Assembly (NCBI RefSeq): GCF_003024195.1
Contig: NZ_KZ679044.1
Location: 62,001 to 126,000 of the forward strand
Source: Streptomyces dioscori
GTDB lineage: Bacteria; Actinomycetota; Actinomycetes; Streptomycetales; Streptomycetaceae
DNA length: 64,000 nucleotides
Direction: 5' to 3'
Below are positions 24,132 through 31,249 of the stretch, in pieces. The notes beneath the pieces are model-generated. The model did no database searches. It was not told the DNA's origin and saw nothing but the letters and a program-made list of their open reading frames with translations. Numbering within the stretch: position 1 is the stretch's first letter; each line of letters begins with the position of its first letter. A program made the translations under genes and the position numbers.

Positions 24132-25511
24132 TCAGGTAACTGGTACGAGGACCGATTCGCTGTACGCCGCCTGCCAGTTGGGGCTTCCCTCGAACTCGGC
24201 ACGGTAGTGGCCCTGCCCGGCGGGTGCGGTGAACGTGCCATGGAACAGGGCGCCTTCCTCGGGATCGGCGGAGGCGGGGACGAGCGTGGTCACCGTGGTC
24301 CAGCCGGTCGCGCCGTCGGCGGAGTACTGGATCCGCACCTTGTTGTCGCTCTCCGAGGGCGTGCTCTCGCCGGTGTACAGGCGTCCCTGAGCGGTGAGCC
24401 GGGAGTCCTTGCCGACGGACACGGTGAACGAGCCGATGGAGGTGGCGCGGGCGACGTTCACCCTCAGCGGCTCCTCCCCACTGGCGTCGAGATACGTGCC
24501 CCCGAGGACCCGTACCTGTGCCGTTCCCGAGCGGGGCATCAGCAGTTCGCCGGAGAACCGGCCCTCGGAGTCGGTGACGGGGCGCGTCACGGCGGCCCCC
24601 GAGTCGCTGTCCCACAGGGCCCGGACGGTGGCTCCGGCCAGCGGCTCCCAGTCGTCCTCGCCCATCACCTCGGCACGGCCCGAGACGGTCACGGGCTCGC
24701 CCTCGACGGTGCTCAGTTCGTCGGTGTCGAGCAGCACCCGCGTGGCCGACCGGACCGGTGTGACGTAGGCCGTGGCGGTGTTCTGCTGCGCGGGCGGGGC
24801 CAGGTCGAGGTCCGGAGTGACGAGGCCCCGGCCGTCGCGCGTATGGGTGTACGCGTAGGTGAACCGGCCGTCGGTGTCCGTGCGGACCGGGACGGGAGAG
24901 CCCCCGTTCGAGGTGATGAGCTGGACGTCGCTGTCGGCGGCGGGCGCCGTCAGGCCCGTACGGGGATCGGTGACCGTGTACCGGCCGGAGACGGACACCT
25001 GCTGGTGGCTGTGGTCCGGGTGTTCGGGGGTGACGTCGAAGTCGTGCAGGTCCGCCGTGCGCCAGTACGCGAATCCGGTGGTGCTCTGTGTCGTGGACGT
25101 GTCCCCGTCGGCGTCGGTGAGGTCCACGACGAGGCGGTAGGTGTCGAGTTCGGCGAGGCGCAACGGTGTCGTCGTCGCCCAGCGGCCGTCCGTGTCGCTT
25201 CCGGAGCTGAGGTGGAAGTCGTCGACCGTCGCGACCTCTTCGAGACCGCCAGAACCGTCAGAACCGCCGGAGCCGTCCGAGGTGAAGAGGTGGGCGGTGA
25301 CGGCGGTGATCGGGCTGTCGGACCGTGCGGTGACCGCGAGCAGCCCGCTGGACGGTTCGCCGCTGCCGCCCGCTGCCACCAGTTCGGGCGCCGCCGTGGC
25401 GGCGGACGCGGTCGCCGGCACCGTCCCCAGTACCCCCAGCAGCAGTCCGGCTGCGACCGACGCGCGGGCGAGCACCGTGGAACGCCGTTTCGGCGCATAC
25501 CGCTGTCTCAT
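24132..25511 (-). CDS. Secreted protein with Ig-like/Cna-B-like beta domains
   Basis: A 459-residue predicted extracellular protein. A signal peptide lies near the start ('LARASVAAGLLLGVLGTVPA', cleavage near ASA). The rest is beta-rich with several 80-100-residue units carrying 'DGRFTYAYTHTRDG', 'EGEPVTVSGRAEV', 'SEGRFSGELLMP' and 'QGHYRAEFEGSP' type segments, as in bacterial Ig-like or carboxypeptidase-regulatory-like domains. No catalytic motif, sortase signal or anchor is visible, so an adhesive or structural role is likely but unproven. The ATG at 25511 follows GGGGGGA; a longer frame reads through upstream repeat-like sequence and is not preferred. Confidence 0.65.
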   Translation of the reverse strand: MRQRYAPKRRSTVLARASVAAGLLLGVLGTVPATASAATAAPELVAAGGSGEPSSGLLAVTARSDSPITAVTAHLFTSDGSGGSDGSGGLEEVATVDDFHLSSGSDTDGRWATTTPLRLAELDTYRLVVDLTDADGDTSTTQSTTGFAYWRTADLHDFDVTPEHPDHSHQQVSVSGRYTVTDPRTGLTAPAADSDVQLITSNGGSPVPVRTDTDGRFTYAYTHTRDGRGLVTPDLDLAPPAQQNTATAYVTPVRSATRVLLDTDELSTVEGEPVTVSGRAEVMGEDDWEPLAGATVRALWDSDSGAAVTRPVTDSEGRFSGELLMPRSGTAQVRVLGGTYLDASGEEPLRVNVARATSIGSFTVSVGKDSRLTAQGRLYTGESTPSESDNKVRIQYSADGATGWTTVTTLVPASADPEEGALFHGTFTAPAGQGHYRAEFEGSPNWQAAYSESVLVPVT

Positions 25512-25594
25512 GCCAAGTCCCCCCGTGGACAAGCTGATCGAGCTGATCAAGCTGAGCAAGGGGGCATCGTAAGCCGGAGAGGGCTGTCATGAAC

Positions 25595-25639
25595 AGGCCC
25601 AAGAGGCCCAAGAGGCCCAAGAGGCCCAAGAGGCCCAAG
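25595..25639. repeat. Five perfect 9-bp tandem repeats
   Basis: AGGCCCAAG is repeated five times without change (25595-25639) in the gap downstream of the M18 aminopeptidase gene. On either strand it could encode a tripeptide repeat, but no gene is supported. Confidence 0.9.
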
Positions 25640-25651
25640 AGGTGCCCCGTC

Positions 25652-26950
25652 CTAGCCCTCCAGGAACGCCACCAACGCGTTCGCCAGCAGGAACGGGTCG
25701 TCCGCGCCGCACAGTTCGCGGGCGCTGTGCATCGACAGGATGGCCACGCCGATGTCGACCGTCTTGATGCCGTGGCGGGCCGCGGTGATGGGGCCGATCG
25801 TCGTGCCGCAGGGCATGGAGTTGTTGGAGACGAAGGTCTGGAACGGCACGCCGGCCTTGTCGCAGGCCGTGGCGAAGACCGCGCGGCCCGAACCGTCCGT
25901 CGCGTAGCGGTTGTTGACGTTCACCTTGAGGATCGGGCCCTTGCCCGCGCGCGGGTGGTGCGTCGGGTCGTGCCGCTCCGCGTAGTTCGGGTGCACGGCG
26001 TGGCCCGTGTCGGAGGAGAGACAGACGGTGCCCGCGAAGGCGCGCGCCCGGTCCTCGTACGAGCCGCCACGCGCGAAGACCGAACGTTCCAGCACGCCGC
26101 CGAGCAGCGGGCCGTCCGCGCCCGTGTCGGACTGCGAGCCGTTCTCCTCGTGGTCGAACGCGGCGAGGACCGGGATGTACGGCAGGGGCTCCTCGGCGCT
26201 CGCCACGGCCGCCAGGGCCGCCGTACCGGCGTGCACGGACAGCAGGTTGTCCATGCGCGGGCCCGCGACGAGGTCCTTGTCGCGGCCCAGGTACGCGGGC
26301 GGTTCGATCGAGTGGACCATCAGGTCCCAGCCGATGGTCTCGCCCTCGGGGATGCCGGCCTCCTGCTCCAGGAAGCGGATCAGATCGCCGTCGTGCACGT
26401 CGTCGCCGAGGCCCCAGACGGGCTGCAGATGCCGCTGCTTGTCGAGCTTGAGGCCCTCGGCGGTGACGGAACGGTCCAGGTGGATGGCGAGTTGCGGTAC
26501 CCGCAGCAGCGCGCGGTCGACGTTCACGAGCCGTGTCGAACCGTCCCGCAGCGACAGCCGCCCGGCCAGTCCGAGGTCGCGGTCCAGCCAGGAGTTGAGC
26601 AGCGGACCGCCGTAGACCTCGACCGCGACCTGTCTCCAGCCGTGGCCGCCGTTGTCGGGGCGTGGCTTCACCCGCAGGTTGGGGGAGTCGGTGTGCGCCC
26701 CGACGATGCGGAAGGGGGTGTGCGGCTCGGCGCCCTCCGGCACGTACCAGGCCACGATCGCGCCGCCGCGCAGCACGTACTTGCCGCCCGTGGTCCCGTC
26801 CCACGCGTCGGTCTCCGCGACCTGGCGGAAGCCGGCCTTCTCCAACCGCTCGGCGGCGTTCGCCACCGCGTGGTACGGGGACGGGCTCGCCGCCAGGAAG
26901 GACATGAGGTCGTCGGTGTGGCCGCGGTCGAAGCGGGGGGGTGTGCGCAT
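25652..26950 (-). CDS. M18-family aminopeptidase
   Basis: A 432-residue zinc aminopeptidase that removes acidic or neutral N-terminal residues, related to yeast Ape1 and bacterial ApeB. Metal ligands are visible: 'VGAHTDSPNLRVKP', 'GPRMDNLLSV', the acidic 'FDHEENGSQSDTGADG' and the late His in 'MHSAREL'. Its length is normal. It acts in the cytoplasm, where these enzymes form dodecamers and recycle peptides. It is the last gene of a possible two-gene run with fadE upstream, but a terminator and repeat lie between them. Confidence 0.92.
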   Translation of the reverse strand: MRTPPRFDRGHTDDLMSFLAASPSPYHAVANAAERLEKAGFRQVAETDAWDGTTGGKYVLRGGAIVAWYVPEGAEPHTPFRIVGAHTDSPNLRVKPRPDNGGHGWRQVAVEVYGGPLLNSWLDRDLGLAGRLSLRDGSTRLVNVDRALLRVPQLAIHLDRSVTAEGLKLDKQRHLQPVWGLGDDVHDGDLIRFLEQEAGIPEGETIGWDLMVHSIEPPAYLGRDKDLVAGPRMDNLLSVHAGTAALAAVASAEEPLPYIPVLAAFDHEENGSQSDTGADGPLLGGVLERSVFARGGSYEDRARAFAGTVCLSSDTGHAVHPNYAERHDPTHHPRAGKGPILKVNVNNRYATDGSGRAVFATACDKAGVPFQTFVSNNSMPCGTTIGPITAARHGIKTVDIGVAILSMHSARELCGADDPFLLANALVAFLEG

Positions 26951-27034
26951 GGGTTCACCTTAACGACGGACGAGGGCCCGCTCCCGGGGATGGGAACGGG
27001 CCCTCCGGTGGGGAAGGGGTGGGGGTGCGCTGTC

Positions 27035-27190
27035 GGGTGCGGGCCGGTGGGGGTCGGCCGCGCAGTTCCCCGCGCCCCTCAAGAAGGAAGGCGGGGGCTG
27101 CGCCCCGCCTTCCTTCTTCAGCCCGTCCGGCGATTGAGGACGAGCGCGTTCAGCGCGATGCGGGGGTTCGGGGGCGGCAGCCCCCGGGGT
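27035..27190. repeat. Adjoining copies of both intergenic repeat families
   Basis: A forward 45-bp repeat (about 27035-27080) abuts a hairpin and then a diverged inverted composite element (AGCCCGTCCGGCGATTGAGG at 27120 and the GGGGGCGGCAGCCCCC hairpin). It is the only place where the two families touch. Confidence 0.8.
27082..27117. terminator. Terminator downstream of the acyl-CoA dehydrogenase gene
   Basis: Arm AGAAGGAAGGCGGGG (27082-27096) pairs perfectly with 27103-27117 around GCTGCG. It separates fadE from the M18 gene on the minus strand. Confidence 0.8.
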
Positions 27191-27199
27191 GGGCACCGG

Positions 27200-29026
27200 T
27201 CAGAACGCGGCCTCGTCCAGGTCCATCAGGTCCAGCTCGACCGCCTCGGCGAGCTTGCGCGCGCCCGTGACGCCCGGCAGGACGTTCGCGGCGAAGAAGT
27301 TGGCCGCCGCGATCTTCCCGGTGTAGAACGCGCGGTCCTTCGCCGAGGCCGTCTCCAGCTTCTCGGCGGCGACGGCCGCGCCCTTCAGCAGCAGGTAGCC
27401 GACGACGACGTCACCGGAGGCCATCAGCAGGCGGGTGGTGTTCAGCCCGACCTTGTAGATGTTCTTCACGTCCTGCTCGGTCGCCGCGAGGTCCGTGAGC
27501 ATCAGGCCGACGATGGCCTCCAGCTCGACGGCCGCCTTGGCGAGGTGCTCACGCGCGCCGGACAGCTCCTCGCCGCCGGTGCCGAGCGCCAGGAACTTCT
27601 TGATGTCCTCGGCGAGCGAGTTCAGCGCCGCGCCCTGGTTGCGGACGATCTTCCGGAAGAAGAAGTCCTGGCCCTGGATCGCGGTGGTGCCCTCGTACAG
27701 CGTGTCGATCTTCGCGTCGCGGATGTACTGCTCGATCGGGTACTCCTGGAGGAACCCGGAGCCGCCGAAGGTCTGCAGCGACTGGGCGAGCTGCTCGTAG
27801 CCCTTCTCGGAGCCGTAGCCCTTCACGATCGGCAGGAGCAGGTCGTTGAGCGCTTCGAGGGCGGACGCGTCCTCGCCCTCGGCCTCCTTGACCTGGATCT
27901 CGTCCTGGAGCGCGGCGGTGTGCAGCACCAGCGCGCGCATGCCCTCCGCGTACGCCTTCTGCGTCATCAGCGAGCGGCGCACGTCCGGGTGGTGCGTGAT
28001 GGTGACCTTGGGCGCGGTCTTGTCCATGAACTGCGCGAGGTCGGGACCCTGGACGCGCTCCTTGGCGTACTCCAGCGCGTTCAGGTAGCCCGTGGAGAGC
28101 GTGGAGATCGCCTTCGTGCCGACCATCATGCGGGCGAACTCGATGATGCGGAACATCTGGCGGATGCCGTCGTGCTTGTCGCCGATGAGCCAGCCCTTGG
28201 CGGGGTGGCGGTCGCCGAACGTCATCTCGCAGGTGTTGGACGCCTTGAGGCCCATCTTGTGCTCGACGTTCGTCGCGTACACGCCGTTGCGCTCGCCCAG
28301 CTCGCCGGTCTCGAAGTCGAACTCGAACTTCGGTACGAGGAAGAGGGACAGGCCCTTGGTGCCGGGTCCGGCGCCCTCCGGCCGCGCGAGGACGTAGTGG
28401 AGGATGTTCTCCTCCATGTCGTGCTCCCCGGACGTGATGAAGCGCTTGACGCCCTCGATGTGCCAGGAGCCGTCCTCCTGCTGGACCGCCTTGGTGCGGC
28501 CGGCGCCGACGTCCGAGCCGGCGTCCGGCTCGGTGAGCACCATGGTGGAGCCCCAGTGCTTGTCGACGGCGATCTTCGCGATGTGCTTCTGGACCTCGTT
28601 GCCCTCTTCGAAGAGGATGCCCGCGAAGGCGGGGCCCGAGCAGTACATCCAGACCGCGGGGTTCGCGCCGAGGATCAGCTCCGCGTACGCCCAGATCAGG
28701 GAGCGGGGCGCGGTGGTGCCGCCGATCTCCTCGGGCAGGCCGAGCCGCCAGTACTCGGCGTCCATGAAGGCCTTGTAGGACTTCTTGAAGGACGCCGGGA
28801 CGGGCGCGGTGTTGGTCTCCGGGTCGAAGACCGGGGGGTTGCGGTCGGCGTCCGTGAAGGACTCCGCCAGCTCGTTCTCCGAGAGGCGGGTCAGCTCTTC
28901 GAGGATGCTCTTGGCGGTCTCGGTGTCCATCTCCGCGAACGGGCCGGTGCCGTACAGCTTGTCGCGCCCGAGCACCTCGAAGAGGTTGAACTCGATGTCG
29001 CGGAGATTCGACTTGTAGTGCCCCAT
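27200..29026 (-). CDS. Acyl-CoA dehydrogenase, FadE5-like long form
   Basis: A 608-residue FAD enzyme for the first step of fatty-acid beta-oxidation. It shows 'GSTMVLTEPDAGSDVGAGRT' (FAD/substrate motif), 'VKRFITSGEHD', 'TCEMTFGDRHPAKGWLIG' and a helical C-terminal domain with 'LQTFGGSGFLQEYPIEQYIR' and 'TLYEGTTAIQGQDFFFRKI'. The roughly 600-residue length and the opening 'GHYKSNLRDIEFNLFEVLG' match the actinobacterial FadE5 group, which uses broad-chain acyl-CoAs, rather than the 380-residue classical enzymes. A two-site operator at 29130-29166 overlaps its likely promoter. Confidence 0.92.
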   Translation of the reverse strand: MGHYKSNLRDIEFNLFEVLGRDKLYGTGPFAEMDTETAKSILEELTRLSENELAESFTDADRNPPVFDPETNTAPVPASFKKSYKAFMDAEYWRLGLPEEIGGTTAPRSLIWAYAELILGANPAVWMYCSGPAFAGILFEEGNEVQKHIAKIAVDKHWGSTMVLTEPDAGSDVGAGRTKAVQQEDGSWHIEGVKRFITSGEHDMEENILHYVLARPEGAGPGTKGLSLFLVPKFEFDFETGELGERNGVYATNVEHKMGLKASNTCEMTFGDRHPAKGWLIGDKHDGIRQMFRIIEFARMMVGTKAISTLSTGYLNALEYAKERVQGPDLAQFMDKTAPKVTITHHPDVRRSLMTQKAYAEGMRALVLHTAALQDEIQVKEAEGEDASALEALNDLLLPIVKGYGSEKGYEQLAQSLQTFGGSGFLQEYPIEQYIRDAKIDTLYEGTTAIQGQDFFFRKIVRNQGAALNSLAEDIKKFLALGTGGEELSGAREHLAKAAVELEAIVGLMLTDLAATEQDVKNIYKVGLNTTRLLMASGDVVVGYLLLKGAAVAAEKLETASAKDRAFYTGKIAAANFFAANVLPGVTGARKLAEAVELDLMDLDEAAF

Positions 29027-29129
29027 GGCGACGGCTCCGTTAAGGGATCGGGGAGGTGGTCAATCCTCGTACCTGGTCGGGCTACGTGGTTCGAGCTACG
29101 GTTCGCGGCCGGCACGCATCTGGTTCGCG

Positions 29130-29166
29130 TACCAACCAGTAGCTACGATGATGCTACCCGTCGGTA
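29130..29166 (-). promoter_or_regulatory. Promoter/operator of the acyl-CoA dehydrogenase gene
   Basis: TACC-cgtc-GGTA (29155-29166) and the related TACCAACCAGTA (29130-29141) are 25 bp apart. On the minus strand a possible TTGCTT/TAGCAT promoter lies across the first site, as expected for repression by a TetR-type fatty-acid regulator (inference). Confidence 0.5.
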
Positions 29167-29300
29167 ATAAGAAGCAACCCCTGATTGTCCAAGTGTGAGC
29201 AGGCTCTACATTCGGCTGCGAGTCGGCGCGCCTGCCACCTGTTCGAGGAAATCCGGCCGGGACGACCTTGGGGCCCCGTGCCGTCGGTACTCTTGCCCCC

Positions 29301-29798
29301 ATGTACGGCTACGACCAGAACGTGGGACCGGGGCAGCAGCAGTACGCGCAGTCCCAGCCGCCGCCGCAGCAGCAGATGCCCGGTGGGGTCGGCGGGGTCG
29401 GCGGGTACGGCCAGCAGCCGCCGCTCTACCCGGAGCCGTCGCCGCCGTCGCTCGCGGACGCGGTGCGCGCGTTCACCACGGGGTCGCTGACCCCCGAGGA
29501 CTTCCAGCAGGTCTTCGCCACGTCCAAGGTCTACTGCCCGCGCGGCGACAATCCCGGCTTTCTGGCGCTGCACAACACCCAGCAGCCCGTGATCCCGATG
29601 TTCACCTCGCTCAAGGAACTGCGCCGGTACGCGGGCAAGGAGTCCAAGTACTTCGTGATCACCGGGGCCGAGGTGATCGACCTGCTGCCCACCGGCTACG
29701 GATTCGTCCTGGACATGGAGGGCGAGCACCGCATCGTCTTCGACGCGAAGGCGGTCGAGCAGATGGTGGACTTCGCGATGCGCCGCATGTACGGCTGA
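29301..29798 (+). CDS. SseB-like N-terminal domain protein
   Basis: A 165-residue protein. The first 50 residues are disordered, Gln/Pro/Gly-rich ('GQQQYAQSQPPPQQQMPGG'). The remainder resembles the SseB N-terminal fold ('FATSKVYCPRGD', 'MFTSLKELRRYAGKESKYFV', 'LLPTGYGFVLDMEGEHRIVF'), which in Streptomyces is a common domain of unknown function. There is no Shine-Dalgarno sequence; TACTCT lies 7 bases before the ATG, so the transcript is probably leaderless. It is divergent from fadE. Confidence 0.75.
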   Translation: MYGYDQNVGPGQQQYAQSQPPPQQQMPGGVGGVGGYGQQPPLYPEPSPPSLADAVRAFTTGSLTPEDFQQVFATSKVYCPRGDNPGFLALHNTQQPVIPMFTSLKELRRYAGKESKYFVITGAEVIDLLPTGYGFVLDMEGEHRIVFDAKAVEQMVDFAMRRMYG

Positions 29799-30113
29799 CG
29801 CTCCGCGGGCCCTGCCCTGCCCTGTCCGGGTGGTGCCGGGTGCGTGGTCTGCCGCGGGCCCGTGGGGGCCGGTCGCGCAGTTCCCCGCGCCCCTGAGGGG
29901 GGTGGGGGCTGCGGAGCGCGCGAGTCCGCGGATGCGTCGTGGCCGCTCGCGCAGTTCCCCGCGCCCCTCAAAATCGGGGCTGCGCCCCTGCTCTTGCCCT
30001 TAGGGGCGCGGGGAACGGCGCAGTCTTTGAGGGGCGCGGGGAACTGCGCGAACGACCCCCACCGGCCCGCAGCCGACCACGCACCCGGCACCACCCCTGG
30101 CCACCACCCCCTG

Positions 30114-30141
30114 GCGCTCGGAGGGAATTCCCTCCGAGCGC
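30114..30141. terminator. Perfect 28-bp palindrome upstream of the pirin gene
   Basis: GCGCTCGGAGGGAA is followed at once by its exact complement. As RNA it would form a stem of about 12 bp, and it probably ends transcription arriving from the repeat cluster before the pirin promoter. Confidence 0.6.
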
Positions 30142-30162
30142 TTCGTGTTGCGGGTGGCAAGA

Positions 30163-30178
30163 AGTTCTACGTTCAACT
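30163..30178. promoter_or_regulatory. Operator-like site upstream of the pirin gene
   Basis: AGTTCTACGTTCAACT is an imperfect 16-bp palindrome (AGTT...ACGT...AACT), 27 bases before the start codon and overlapping a possible -10 (TAAACT). The form is typical of MarR-type operators; no regulator is adjacent. Confidence 0.4.
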
Positions 30179-30205
30179 AAACTCCGAGCACAAGGAGGTA
30201 CCGAC

Positions 30206-31177
30206 ATGCCTGCAGTGACCGTCGAGAACCCGCTGACCCTGCCCCGTGTGGCGGCATCGGCAGAGGCCGTCGCCCGTCCCGTGCTCACCGTGACCACCGC
30301 ACCGAGCGGTTTCGAGGGTGAGGGCTTCCCGGTCCGACGCGCGTTCGCCGGGATCAACTACCGCCATCTGGACCCGTTCATCATGATGGACCAGATGGGT
30401 GAGGTGGAGTACGCGCCGGGAGAGCCGAAGGGCACCCCCTGGCACCCCCACCGCGGCTTCGAGACCGTGACCTACATCATCGACGGCGTCTTCGACCACC
30501 AGGACTCCAACGGTGGCGGCGGCACGATCACCAACGGCGACACCCAGTGGATGACGGCGGGCTCGGGCCTGCTGCACATCGAGGCCCCGCCGGAGTCGCT
30601 CGTCGTCTCGGGCGGTCTCTTCCACGGGCTCCAGCTGTGGGTGAACCTGCCGGCCAAGGACAAGATGATGGCGCCGCGCTACCAGGACATCCGCGGTGGC
30701 TCGGTCCAGCTGCTCAGCACCGCCGACGGAGGCGCGCTCCTGCGGGTCATCGCCGGTGAGCTGGACGGTCACGAGGGCCCCGGCATCACGCACACGCCGA
30801 TCACCATGGTCCACGCGACCGTGGCGCCCGGCGCCGAGCTGACCCTCCCGTGGCGCGAGGACTTCAACGCCCTCGCGTACGTGATGGCCGGCCGCGGCAG
30901 TGTCGGAGCCGACCGTCGTCCGGTCCACACGGGCCAGACGACCGTCTTCGGCGAGGGTTCCTCGCTCACGATCCGCGCGGACGAGAAGCAGGACGCGAAC
31001 ACTCCGGACCTGGAGGTCGTCATCCTGGGCGGCCGGCCGATCCGTGAGCCGATGGCCCACTACGGCCCGTTCGTGATGAACACCCGCGACGAGCTCCAGC
31101 AGGCCTTCGAGGACTTCCAGAAGGGCCGCCTGGGCACGGTCCCGGCCGTGCACGGCATGTCGGAGGGCGGGCTCTAG
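30206..31177 (+). CDS. Pirin family protein
   Basis: A 323-residue bicupin of the pirin family. The N-terminal cupin carries the metal-binding and signature residues 'GTPWHPHRGFETVTYIIDG' with 'GDTQWMTAGSGLLHIEAP' (His, His, His, Glu). The C-terminal pirin-C domain includes 'LPWREDFNALAYVMAGRGSV'. Pirins act as quercetinases or redox-dependent cofactors; in Streptomyces a pirin has been linked to the control of acyl-CoA dehydrogenase and oxidative balance, which makes the nearby fadE interesting but does not prove a link. ATG 30206 has a perfect AAGGAGGT. Confidence 0.9.
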   Translation: MPAVTVENPLTLPRVAASAEAVARPVLTVTTAPSGFEGEGFPVRRAFAGINYRHLDPFIMMDQMGEVEYAPGEPKGTPWHPHRGFETVTYIIDGVFDHQDSNGGGGTITNGDTQWMTAGSGLLHIEAPPESLVVSGGLFHGLQLWVNLPAKDKMMAPRYQDIRGGSVQLLSTADGGALLRVIAGELDGHEGPGITHTPITMVHATVAPGAELTLPWREDFNALAYVMAGRGSVGADRRPVHTGQTTVFGEGSSLTIRADEKQDANTPDLEVVILGGRPIREPMAHYGPFVMNTRDELQQAFEDFQKGRLGTVPAVHGMSEGGL

Positions 31178-31204
31178 GGCTCACCGAGCGGCGTATGACG
31201 AGAG

Positions 31205-31249
31205 TGACGAGAGGGGCCCCGTCCGGTGCGGACGGGGCCCCTCTCGTCA
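31205..31249. terminator. Bidirectional terminator, 21-bp stem
   Basis: Arms 31205-31225 and 31229-31249 are perfect complements with a 3-base gap. The structure lies between the pirin gene and the convergent phosphatase gene, and its right arm reaches the phosphatase stop codon. Confidence 0.9.

Larger units (their letters stand above)
29799..30205. repeat. Repeat cluster between the SseB-like and pirin genes (four copies)
   Basis: This 407-bp gap carries two forward copies of the 45-bp repeat (about 29852-29895 and 29939-29971) and two reverse copies (30001-30024, truncated, and 30028-30074), then a perfect 28-bp palindrome and the pirin promoter region. No ORF is supported. Confidence 0.85.
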
